DNA of 18,728 bases from CAYLLN01 sp036496265 (GTDB lineage: Bacteria > Planctomycetota > Planctomycetia > Pirellulales > Pirellulaceae). The stretch's first letter is position 1; every line of letters starts with the position of its first letter. The stretch spans positions 1-18,728 of the forward strand of contig DASXLL010000373.1 of assembly GCA_036496265.1 (NCBI GenBank), read 5' to 3'. The notes under the pieces were generated by a model. It searched no databases. It saw nothing but the letters and a program-made list of their open reading frames with translations, and was not told the DNA's origin. A program made the translations under genes and the position numbers. Positions 1-7,033 of this stretch are shown one piece after another.

Positions 1-130
1 TTCGCCCCGGATCGGGTGGCACGCTCTGAGGTACTCCGAAGGGCGTGCTAAAAGGCTCCGTTGGCTGCCACTGGCATCTTGCCAGTGCATCTTGTCAGTG
101 CAGATTGCACCGAATCGCATGGCCTTCGCC

Positions 131-214
131 CGGAGGGCGCACGCCCGTTGCCAGGTGCCTTTAGGCCCTGGAATCATTGCCTCATCTATGCACTTTTCGC
201 TCGAAAAGCGAGCG
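131..214. repeat. 84-bp insert module, copy 1
   Basis: This block separates the end of repeat unit 1 from the start of unit 2. It contains CGCCC-GGA-GGGCG (starting just before the block, 127-139), a Pro/Gly-type stretch with GGCCCTGGAATCATTGCC, and a terminal hairpin CTTTTC-GCTC-GAAAAG. It ends in GAGCG, where the next unit begins. A second, nearly identical copy is at 693-776. Confidence 0.8.
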
Positions 215-692
215 ATCGGGTGGCACGCTCTGAGGTACTCCGAAGGGCGTGCTAAAGGGCTCTGTTGGGTGCCACTGGCATCTTGTCAGTGCATCTTGCC
301 AGTGTAGTTGCACCGAATCGCATGGCCTTCGCCCGGGATCGGGTGGCACGCTCTGAGGTACTCCGAAGGGCGTGCCAAAGGGCCCCGTTGGGTGCTACTG
401 GCATCTTGTCAGTGCATCTTGTCAGTGCAGATTGGACCGCATCACATGGCCTTCGCCCCGGATCGGGTGGCACGCTCTGAGGTACTCCGAAGGGCGTGCT
501 AAAGGGCTCCGTTGGGTGCCACTGGCATCTTGTCAGTGCAGATTGCACCGAATCACATGGCCTTCGCCCCGGATCGGGTGGCACGCTCTGAGGTACTCCG
601 AAGGGCGTGCTAAAGGGCTCCGTTGGGTGCCACTGGCATCTTGCCAGTGCATCTTGTCAGTGCAGATTGGACCGAATCACGCGGTCTTCGCC

Positions 693-776
693 CGGAGGGC
701 GCACGCCCGTTGCCAGGTGCCTTCAGGCCCTGGAATCATTGCCTCATTCATGCACTTTTCACTCGAAAAGCGAGCG
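693..776. repeat. 84-bp insert module, copy 2
   Basis: This is the second copy of the block at 131-214, differing at only a few bases (for example TTCAGG for TTTAGG, and ACTC for GCTC in the hairpin loop). It closes the array: after GAGCG the sequence leaves the repeat and becomes unique. One copy in the first complete unit and one in the last brackets the array. Confidence 0.8.
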
Positions 777-1188
777 TAGCTGAGCAACGAGACGACCGCA
801 TCGTCACCGGTTATAGCGAGAATTCCCTTGCCTCTGAGAAGGGAACCTCTAAAATCCAAGACGTAATAGCCCACCATTTTCTGACAGTCGAAAACTCTGT
901 TGCATTTGGCGACAATTTTTTCTTCTGTCAGCCCACCGGTCAATTTTCTCGGGTTGCTTTCTGCAGAAGGGCATCGGCGCCCGGCACCTGCTGCGACGAC
1001 GCTGCCAATTCTTGCAGATAACTGTTTGATTCGCTGTCGTTGCGTCCATTCCGCCCGTCTCCAGGATCGCAAAATAAGGCGCATCTTGGGCAAGAGTGTA
1101 GGCTCGGCAGCGAACAGATTGTGACGACGACTGCCGCTTCTTCAATGTTGCTGGGCAGGATGCCTCAGCCAAGGCTAGAGGTACTGTC
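777..1188. other. Unique leader between repeat array and first gene
   Basis: About 410 bp without a convincing gene; overlapping frames on both strands lack domain-like composition. An inverted repeat TTCCCTT-N9-AAGGGAA lies at 823-845. The region presumably carries the promoter of the gene at 1189, but I see no clear consensus promoter. A ribosome-binding-like AGAGG at 1177-1181 sits seven bases before the ATG at 1189. Confidence 0.6.
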
Positions 1189-3273
1189 ATGAGCCTCTTC
1201 AGAAGGTTGCACGCGCGACTGCGAAACCTTGTTTGCTCATTGGCTCCCAAACGGCAGCGTGCAGTTCGCGTACGCTATCCCCACTACGACGAGTTGGAGG
1301 AGCGGGCCATGCCCACGGCGGTGAGCTTGGCTGAAATGTCTTTGGACGGGTCAGCTGCATACCAGCCCGACGGATCCGTTCAGCTAGTCCGCGCGCAAGT
1401 ACCCGATGGTAAAGGTCGGGTTATCCTGCCGAAGCCGTTAGCTGCAAATGCCGCGTTTACGGCCAACTTATGGCTCAACTTTGACGATAATCCAGAGGGA
1501 CTTGTCGTCCAATTTACCGAAGCGCCGATTGAAACAAATCGGTCGCTGGTTGGCGACGCCGCTGGTGCGCTGGCGGCCTTTTATGGATCTTTGGCTGGCT
1601 TCCGCGCGATTTCCGTCGTGGACGATTACTGGCTGCCGGACAATCCATTTAACGCGCTGGAAATTCTTTCCGAGCGACAGCTTCAATCCAGGGCCGGTCC
1701 TCTGGAATCCGGTATTCTCAGTTCGTATACCGATCGGGATGGTCAGTACCTCAAAAGCGGTCAGCCGTACAATCTTCTAATTGAATATCAAGTAGGGAAG
1801 CTCCAAGTCTTCGTCAACGGCGTCATGCTGCTGGAGCAAGAGATTAACCTCCAAGCGGAAATCGGCTCGTACGTCCACATCGCAATTTCGTCGGCAACGG
1901 GTGGACCAAACGGTGCTACCGGCGGAGTTCGACTGCTCAGTGCAGAGATTAGTCAGGAAGCAAGCGAGCCTACGCATCCAGACGACGCCCCCAGCCCGGA
2001 GCCGGCGCAGACAAACACGATGGAGCGCGCGACGACGCCAACATTATTACCTACGCCGGCGACTGGTTCCTCTCAGACACCTCCAACTACACAGGAAGTC
2101 CCATCGCAGGAGAGCAATACTCAAGAAGCTGCTCCCTCAGACAATGAATCGTCTGAGAGCGACACTGGCAGCACGAATGAGATCGGTGAAAGTACTTCTC
2201 CAGGACAGTCGAGTTTTTCGACGCAAAACACGGCAGATTCCGCATCTACAAGCATCTTTTTGCTGCAACCGCTACAGAACGTGTTGCCAACGGCCACCAA
2301 CAGTGATTCGCGCGTCGAAATACAACCGCAGGCCGTCGGACCCGAACCAGACGAATCGCGCCGCGAGATAGCGCACAATGCTTTCACGTGCTCAAGCGTT
2401 GCAAATCTCAGTGGTTTGGAAAACGGTCAATCGTGCGCGCTCATTGGCAACCGAAAAAAAAGTACAGATGCTGGTGGCGACGGGCGCGACGGTGACGACG
2501 CTGTTGATGATTTGTCTCTTCCAGGAAATAGCACATCCGAAGAACATCAAAGCGAAGACGCTCGATCGATTCACTATCAGCAATTGACGGCGAACGCATC
2601 GGGGGATTTCTATCTTGAGTTCCTGTCATCAATCGTTGCCGGACTGCCTGGGGCTGATTCACCTGCAAAGGAAGCCCAGCAAGAACAATTCATTGATTCT
2701 TCGATGAACGGGGCATATTTGTCGGTTGGTGCCACGACTGCTTATGAAGTAGATATCTTGATGTCAGTAAACACATCAAGCACATTCAAGGAAGGCGCCG
2801 GGGGCCTATTCACCTCGGTGATTATTGATTCGCCGCTGCCACGCGTGCTTCGGCTCATTGCGCTTACTGGTGGCCCACAGATTCCCGTCTGGTCCGAGTT
2901 TCCGACACGTTCGCCGTTCAAAATCGCTGAGCACGCCCCGCGGCAAAAAAGCGCGAAGACAAAAAAAGGCCGTCGCCGCTTCATCATGCCGTGGGACGAA
3001 ATGTTCGAGCAGGGCCTGCCGGGTCAATTGTGGCGATTCGCTGAATCGTGCAAGCCATTGGCCGACGGGATTGCTGGATTACTGGCCTCCCTTAACGATG
3101 AAAAACCATTTCAAACCAATCTTGGAAACGGGCCGACAAACCGCGAAGATCATTCTTCGATGCGAGTTTCTGTTGAAAAACCTATGCGGTGGTTTTTCGA
3201 GCAAGCAGTCGATATCGTCTTCGCCGAAAGAGTTCGCTTAACGGAATTATTAAAGACTTCGGCCGTCGTATAG
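1189..3273 (+). CDS. LamG-like planctomycete surface/secreted protein with LEER motif
   Basis: This 694-residue protein has a strongly basic N-terminus (about ten Arg/Lys in the first 30 residues) followed by DELEERAMPTA at 35-44. That resembles the LEPR/LEDR-type N-terminal motif found on many planctomycete extracellular proteins. Residues about 75-255 look like a concanavalin/LamG-type jelly-roll: a solvent-exposed beta-strand pattern, YLKSGQPYNLLIEYQVGKLQ near 187-206, VFVNGVMLLEQEI at 207-219, and a closing strand GGVRLLSAEIS. A Pro/Ser/Thr/Glu-rich linker runs from about 256 to 390. The C-terminal 300 residues match nothing I recognise. There is no classic hydrophobic signal peptide. The start is supported by AGAGG seven bases upstream. 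Base composition appears less G+C-rich than the neighbouring genes. Role unknown; a cell-surface carbohydrate- or protein-binding role is inference. Confidence 0.75.
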   Translation: MSLFRRLHARLRNLVCSLAPKRQRAVRVRYPHYDELEERAMPTAVSLAEMSLDGSAAYQPDGSVQLVRAQVPDGKGRVILPKPLAANAAFTANLWLNFDDNPEGLVVQFTEAPIETNRSLVGDAAGALAAFYGSLAGFRAISVVDDYWLPDNPFNALEILSERQLQSRAGPLESGILSSYTDRDGQYLKSGQPYNLLIEYQVGKLQVFVNGVMLLEQEINLQAEIGSYVHIAISSATGGPNGATGGVRLLSAEISQEASEPTHPDDAPSPEPAQTNTMERATTPTLLPTPATGSSQTPPTTQEVPSQESNTQEAAPSDNESSESDTGSTNEIGESTSPGQSSFSTQNTADSASTSIFLLQPLQNVLPTATNSDSRVEIQPQAVGPEPDESRREIAHNAFTCSSVANLSGLENGQSCALIGNRKKSTDAGGDGRDGDDAVDDLSLPGNSTSEEHQSEDARSIHYQQLTANASGDFYLEFLSSIVAGLPGADSPAKEAQQEQFIDSSMNGAYLSVGATTAYEVDILMSVNTSSTFKEGAGGLFTSVIIDSPLPRVLRLIALTGGPQIPVWSEFPTRSPFKIAEHAPRQKSAKTKKGRRRFIMPWDEMFEQGLPGQLWRFAESCKPLADGIAGLLASLNDEKPFQTNLGNGPTNREDHSSMRVSVEKPMRWFFEQAVDIVFAERVRLTELLKTSAVV

Positions 3274-3670
3274 GCTATATCGCTTCCAACTCTGGCCATC
3301 AGCGGCCTCCAAGAGCGGGGCCGAAAGTTGCACTCGACTGGTTCGGCCGATGGCTTCGTGGCCCACTTCGCCTCGCCCGCTAGACGCCTTGCTCCCATTT
3401 TGTATTTCCCACTAGCGGACGCAGATCGTACATTACACCCATCTCCTCGTCTCTCCACCATCTTGGAACGGGCGCCGTCTTCTCCTTCTGCGACGGCCAC
3501 ACCGCCCCCATCAACCGAAAAATCGACCCCCGCGTCCTCCACCAACGCGCCACCCCCGCCGGTGGCGAACCACCCGTCCCCGGCTACTAACGCAACTCGG
3601 AAGCAGCGGTCGCTGCAGCTTGATTGGCCGGATTGGGCTCAACATTTGGGTCATGGGCGATTAAGCGTTG

Positions 3671-3862
3671 CTAATGCAGCTTCTTCGTTACTGGCCAGGT
3701 GTGCCCGCGTTGCTCACAGCGAACCCAAAGTGTCTTCGCTACCGCTTTTTTTGGCTCGCGGAGTGTATTTCGATCTGGTGGAATGCGGTCCCTTGAACTG
3801 TCTATTCGTAGTTCGTCGCTGTGGCAGTGCGGGCACACGCTTGTGTCGTCTGGGCTTGCCAT
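3671..3862 (-). CDS. Possible small zinc-ribbon protein (maybe a frameshifted remnant)
   Basis: The 63-residue frame contains CPHC at 10-13 and C-x4-H at 49-54 (RCEQRGH), spaced like a treble-clef/zinc-ribbon, then ends TKKLH. Cysteines and histidine in this arrangement are unlikely in a random frame. An in-frame TGA directly abuts the ATG. An overlapping frame upstream, offset by one reading register, is open from about 3948 to the TAG near 3808 and reads KPIEWEQFLDMLPDEWQ just before the zinc ribbon. That stretch looks like genuine protein but has no good ATG or GTG start. A single indel would join the two into one protein of about 90 residues. It may be a decayed zinc-ribbon gene or the N-terminus of a lost transposase-like protein; I cannot decide. 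Confidence 0.35.
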   Translation of the reverse strand: MASPDDTSVCPHCHSDELRIDSSRDRIPPDRNTLREPKKAVAKTLWVRCEQRGHTWPVTKKLH

Positions 3863-3930
3863 TCATCCGGCAACATATCCAAGAACTGCTCCCATTCGAT
3901 CGGCTTCGGTGAATTATAAACCGCCGCCCG

Positions 3931-4080
3931 CTCGACTAGCTCCTTTGTCTCGATCCCTCTTTGCTTCCTTCGCTACCTGTTCGTCTGCCTCTGTTCCCTC
4001 CGTTATCTCCTGTTCATCTCCCGGCCTTGCTCTCTTTCCTGCCTCGTGTTCGTTAGCCCCCTCCGACTCAAACTCCCTTC
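3931..4080. repeat. Strand-asymmetric pyrimidine-rich tract
   Basis: On the + strand this stretch is dominated by C and T (words such as TCTGTTCCCTCCGTTATC and TCCTGTTC). On the - strand it reads as GGAG/AACAGG/GATAACGGAGGG purine words in loose repetition. It interrupts any gene-like frame with stops. The purine strand lies just upstream of the possible zinc-ribbon frame and could be its leader. Its nature is unknown. Confidence 0.5.
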
Positions 4081-4343
4081 ACCCCGCTCATACACAAAGC
4101 CCAAAATAGTTCCATTTTTCCAAAAATAGTCACAACCCCTCCAGCCGCATGCTCTTGCGTCGCGCCCATTTGAATCATTTGTTCACTATTTGCCGATTTC
4201 ACCAAAACCCTCGTGTACAATCCGCCCACCTCCTCGCGCACGGGCGCTCGCTCCCGCGGCGCAACGTTCTTTGGCAATTCATTATTCCACACGCCGTACA
4301 AACCAGCTCGCCTGTAGCATCGGCTCCCCTCGCCCCGTTCTCT

Positions 4344-4379
4344 CTCGGTACTCCGAGCGTCGACTCTCGGTACTCCGAG
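4344..4379. repeat. Duplicated short hairpin CTCGG-TACT-CCGAG
   Basis: The 14-bp inverted repeat CTCGGTACTCCGAG occurs at 4344-4357 and again at 4366-4379, with GCGTCGACT between them. The core GGTACTCCGA is shared with the hairpin repeated five times in the array at 1-776 (GAGGTACTCCGAAG), which suggests related repeat families. Confidence 0.65.
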
Positions 4380-4620
4380 CGTTGAAACGGGGAGAGCGGC
4401 TGGGGGTGAGCCGATTTCTCTAGAACCGGCAGCGTTTGCTGCGCTTCGTCGAGTCACCAACCACTCCACAAACCCCTCACCTCACCCTCCTAAACGCTCA
4501 CTAATAGCTCATGTTGAGCGCTTCGTCACCAAGCCGAATTCCCCAAACCCTTGCCACCAAACCCCTTACAAAAACCGGCTCATCACGCGATCGCCAAAGG
4601 TGAGCACTTACCGCGTAGCG

Positions 4621-4633
4621 TGGGCTGTGCCCA
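4621..4633 (-). terminator. Hairpin just downstream of the priA stop
   Basis: TGGGC-TGT-GCCCA forms a short G+C-rich stem seven bases beyond the priA stop codon. There is no U-tract after it on the - strand, so termination is only a possibility. It may equally be a mobile hairpin repeat. Confidence 0.3.
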
Positions 4634-4639
4634 ACATAC

Positions 4640-7000
4640 CTACAACAAATCCACCGGATCAACATCCACAACCCACTGCACGCCTTCGATTGGCTCCAAC
4701 GTCTCCATCACCGCCCGCACCGCCGCCCTCAGCCCAGCCCCATTCGTGCTGCTCAGCAAGATATGAAATCGAAATAACCCTCGCAGCTTGGCCATCGGAC
4801 ACGGCGCAGGACCAAGCAATCGGTGCTCAATCGCCGCGGCTTCAATCGCCGCCTGAAGTTTCGCGGCGGTGGCATCCGCATAATCCGACGTAACGACCTC
4901 GCTCTCGCCGCGCACGATAAACCGAATCAATGACGCAAACGGCGGATACAAATGCGCCTGCCGACTCGGCAACTCCGCCGCCGCAAACCGAGCATAGTCA
5001 TGATCAATCGCCGCCAAAATCGCATAGTGATCGGGCGAAAACGTCTGCACGAGAACGCGGCCGCCTTTAGGACCGCGGCCGGTGCGACCAGCAACCTGTG
5101 TCACGAGCTGAAACGTCCGCTCCGCCGCCCGCAGATCGCAAAAATGCAACGTCGTATCCGCGTTAATCACACCCACCAGCGTCACGTTCGGAAAATCGAG
5201 CCCTTTGGCAATCATCTGCGTGCCGAGCAAGATTTTCACCTCGCCCGAGCGAAACCGATCGAGCGCCGCCTCATGGCTGCCCGGCCGCTGCATCGTGTCG
5301 CTGTCCATCCGCACCACCGGGACATTCGGAAACCGGCCTTTGATCTCCGCCTCCAAACGCTCCGTGCCAAAACCCTGAAATCGAATCCCATCGAATGCAC
5401 ACTGCGGGCACCGCACCGGCGCCGGCATTGCAAAATCGCAGTAATGACAAATCGCCTGCTCATGCTCCCGATGATGCGTCAAAGCCAAATCACACGCCGG
5501 GCACTGAACGACATGGCCGCAAGCCGGGCATTGAATGTGCGTGCTGTAGCCACGGCGATTCAGCAGCAAAATCACCTGCCCATCCTCCCGCAGCGCCTCA
5601 TCGATCGCCCGGTGCAAAGACCGACTCACCGCTCCCCGACTCGACCGATTCGCAAACTCCACCCGCAAATCGATCGTCGCCACCCCCGGCAGCGGCCGAT
5701 CCTCGACCCGCCGCGGCATGTCGATGAGGCGGAAAGAGTTCAAAGTTCCAGGTTCAATGTTCAAAGTTGGGTTGTCATTGACTTTGAACTTTGAACTTTG
5801 AACCTTGAACTGGTTGGCCTTGTGCCAACTCTCCAACGACGGAGTCGCGCTCCCCAGCACCAGCGGCACATTTTCCATCGCGGCACGCTGCAGCGCAACA
5901 TCGCGAGCATGATACCGCGGCTGTTCCCCCTGCTTGAACGACGCATCATGCTCTTCATCGATCACAATCAGCCCCAAGTTCGGCGTCGGCGCGAAAACAG
6001 CACTGCGAGCGCCAACGACGACTTGCACGTCGCCCCGCGCGATCTGTTGCCAATGCCAATGCCGCTCCGCATCCGACAAATGCGAATGCAAAACCGCCAC
6101 GCTGCTAAACCGCGACTTGAACCGCGACCGCGTCTGCGGCGTCAGGCTGATTTCCGGCACCAGCACAATCGCCTGCCGGCCATACCCAATCACTTCATCG
6201 ATCGCCCGGATATAGACCTCGGTCTTCCCGCTACCGGTGACACCATGCATGAGTATCGTCTCATGCCGCCGCTCGCGGAGCGCCGCCAAAATGCAATCGA
6301 GCGCCATTTGCTGATCTGCATTCAGCCGCAAATGGTCCTCCCGCGGCACCGCCGCCTCTTCCACCTCCATGTGCTGAATCCGCCGCACTTCGGCCTTTAC
6401 CAACTTCTTCTTTCGCAGTTCGCCGATCGGTCCCAGCGTACACTTAGCGGCCTGTGCCAGCTCCGGCGGCGTCAACGGCCGCGGCGAAGCAGCCAAAATC
6501 CGCAAAGCATCAAGCTGCTTGTCACCCAACTTCAATGCCCCCGCCTCCAACTGCTCCCGCACTGCCGGCGGCACACTGAGGAACGTCATTTCCCGCGTTC
6601 CCGCTTTGCCGCGAACGCCAGCCGGCACAATCGCCTGCAGAACCTGCCCCAGCGAGCACAAATAGTAATCCGCCATCCATTCCGCCAGCCGCAGCATCGC
6701 CGGAGAAAGCAGTGGCTCCGGATCAATCAACCTCGCCAACGGCTTCAGCGGCCGCGACCCAGCCGTCTTCGTCCCCACCGCAGTGCAATAACCCACGATC
6801 GGCCGATTTCCCCGCCCCAGCGGCACCTGCACCCGCTGCCCCGCCTTCAACTTCGCCGCCAGCGACGGCGGAATGGCATAGTCATACGGCCCATGCGGCT
6901 GCTCCGCAAAAACGACCGTCGCCGCGAGCTGTTCGTGCGTCGCATCCAGCTCCCATTTTTCCGGAGCCGCATCAAAGAGTGTCGATTGTCGCGTGGACAT
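4640..7000 (-). CDS. priA: Primosomal protein N' (PriA), replication-restart helicase
   Basis: PriA is a 3'-to-5' DNA helicase that reloads the replisome at stalled forks. The 786-residue protein has the N-terminal 3'-BD region (about 20-130: PHGPYDYAIP, GQRVQVPLGRGNR), Walker A GVTGSGKT at 253-260, Walker B DEEH at 348-351 and motif III GSATPS at 383-388. It also has eight zinc-binding cysteines (491, 494, 500, 503, 518, 521, 531, 534). Motifs V/VI are GTQMIAKGLDFPNV (593-606) and QVAGRTGRG (635-643), and the C-terminal domain is complete. Residues 398-421 are an in-frame insert encoded by an intergenic-type repeat (see 5738-5810). The ATG at 7000 lies 33 bp after the sulfatase stop, so co-transcription is possible. 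No clear ribosome-binding site was seen. Identification is secure. Confidence 0.97.
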   Translation of the reverse strand: MSTRQSTLFDAAPEKWELDATHEQLAATVVFAEQPHGPYDYAIPPSLAAKLKAGQRVQVPLGRGNRPIVGYCTAVGTKTAGSRPLKPLARLIDPEPLLSPAMLRLAEWMADYYLCSLGQVLQAIVPAGVRGKAGTREMTFLSVPPAVREQLEAGALKLGDKQLDALRILAASPRPLTPPELAQAAKCTLGPIGELRKKKLVKAEVRRIQHMEVEEAAVPREDHLRLNADQQMALDCILAALRERRHETILMHGVTGSGKTEVYIRAIDEVIGYGRQAIVLVPEISLTPQTRSRFKSRFSSVAVLHSHLSDAERHWHWQQIARGDVQVVVGARSAVFAPTPNLGLIVIDEEHDASFKQGEQPRYHARDVALQRAAMENVPLVLGSATPSLESWHKANQFKVQSSKFKVNDNPTLNIEPGTLNSFRLIDMPRRVEDRPLPGVATIDLRVEFANRSSRGAVSRSLHRAIDEALREDGQVILLLNRRGYSTHIQCPACGHVVQCPACDLALTHHREHEQAICHYCDFAMPAPVRCPQCAFDGIRFQGFGTERLEAEIKGRFPNVPVVRMDSDTMQRPGSHEAALDRFRSGEVKILLGTQMIAKGLDFPNVTLVGVINADTTLHFCDLRAAERTFQLVTQVAGRTGRGPKGGRVLVQTFSPDHYAILAAIDHDYARFAAAELPSRQAHLYPPFASLIRFIVRGESEVVTSDYADATAAKLQAAIEAAAIEHRLLGPAPCPMAKLRGLFRFHILLSSTNGAGLRAAVRAVMETLEPIEGVQWVVDVDPVDLL
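5738..5810. repeat. GTTCAAA-type inverted repeat inside priA
   Basis: The left arm (5738-5768) is built of GTTCAAAGTTCCAGGTTCAA-like words and the right arm (5781-5810) of ACTTTGAACTTTGAAC words, with a loop GGGTTGTCATTG between them. The arms are near-complementary, giving a long imperfect hairpin. The element adds about 24 codons to priA without breaking the frame. Such heptad-like GTTCAAA repeats are familiar from intergenic DNA, so their presence inside a core helicase is unusual. Confidence 0.9.
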
Positions 7001-7033
7001 GCGTTCATTGTACCGGAAACGCGGCCACCGCGT

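Larger units (their letters stand above)
1..776. repeat. Nested tandem repeat array, five units
   Basis: Five imperfect units begin at 11, 215, 338, 462 and 573, each opening with ATCGGGTGGCACGCTCTGAG. Unit lengths are about 204, 123, 124, 111 and 204 bp. The 124 versus 111 difference is exactly one extra copy of a 13-bp subrepeat (GCATCTTGTCAGT, or with GCCAGT). Units 1 and 5 carry an additional block of about 84 bp. Each unit can form two hairpins: GCACGC pairing with GCGTGC around a GAG-GTA-CTC core, and CACTGGCA-TCT-TGCCAGTG. Where CCAG is changed to TCAG, the second stem keeps a G-U pair. All six frames give repetitive Cys/Arg/Trp-rich peptides without domain character, so I regard the open frames here as non-coding. 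The left end is cut by the window. Confidence 0.9.
3274..4639. other. Gene-poor region between convergent genes
   Basis: About 1.37 kb lies between the stop of the LamG-like gene (+) and the stop of priA (-). It holds a doubtful zinc-ribbon reading frame (3671-3862, -), a pyrimidine-rich tract (3931-4080), a paired hairpin repeat (4344-4379), the palindrome GCAGCG-GT-CGCTGC near 3604-3617 and a hairpin beside the priA stop. Longer open frames on both strands (for example + 3328-3912, - 4068-4469) are of low complexity and cross these repeats, so I do not call them genes. Confidence 0.6.

Noticed and set aside
1..776. CRISPR array
   Set aside because: Units are directly adjacent and similar throughout; there are no unique spacers between short constant repeats and no cas genes.
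61..779. Several overlapping reading frames of 60-135 residues across the repeat array
   Set aside because: All are translations of the tandem repeat, rich in Cys, Arg and Trp, present in several frames and both strands, with no domain pattern.
3328..3912. A 194-residue + strand frame after the LamG-like gene
   Set aside because: Low-complexity Pro/Ser/Thr start, no ribosome-binding site, and the distal half is antisense to the more protein-like zinc-ribbon frame.
3671..4080. Insertion sequence remnant
   Set aside because: The zinc-ribbon peptide could come from a transposase N-terminus, but no catalytic domain, terminal inverted repeats or target duplication is visible.
4068..4469. A 133-residue - strand frame
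   Set aside because: It runs through the duplicated hairpin repeat and a purine-rich repeat, and shows no family resemblance.
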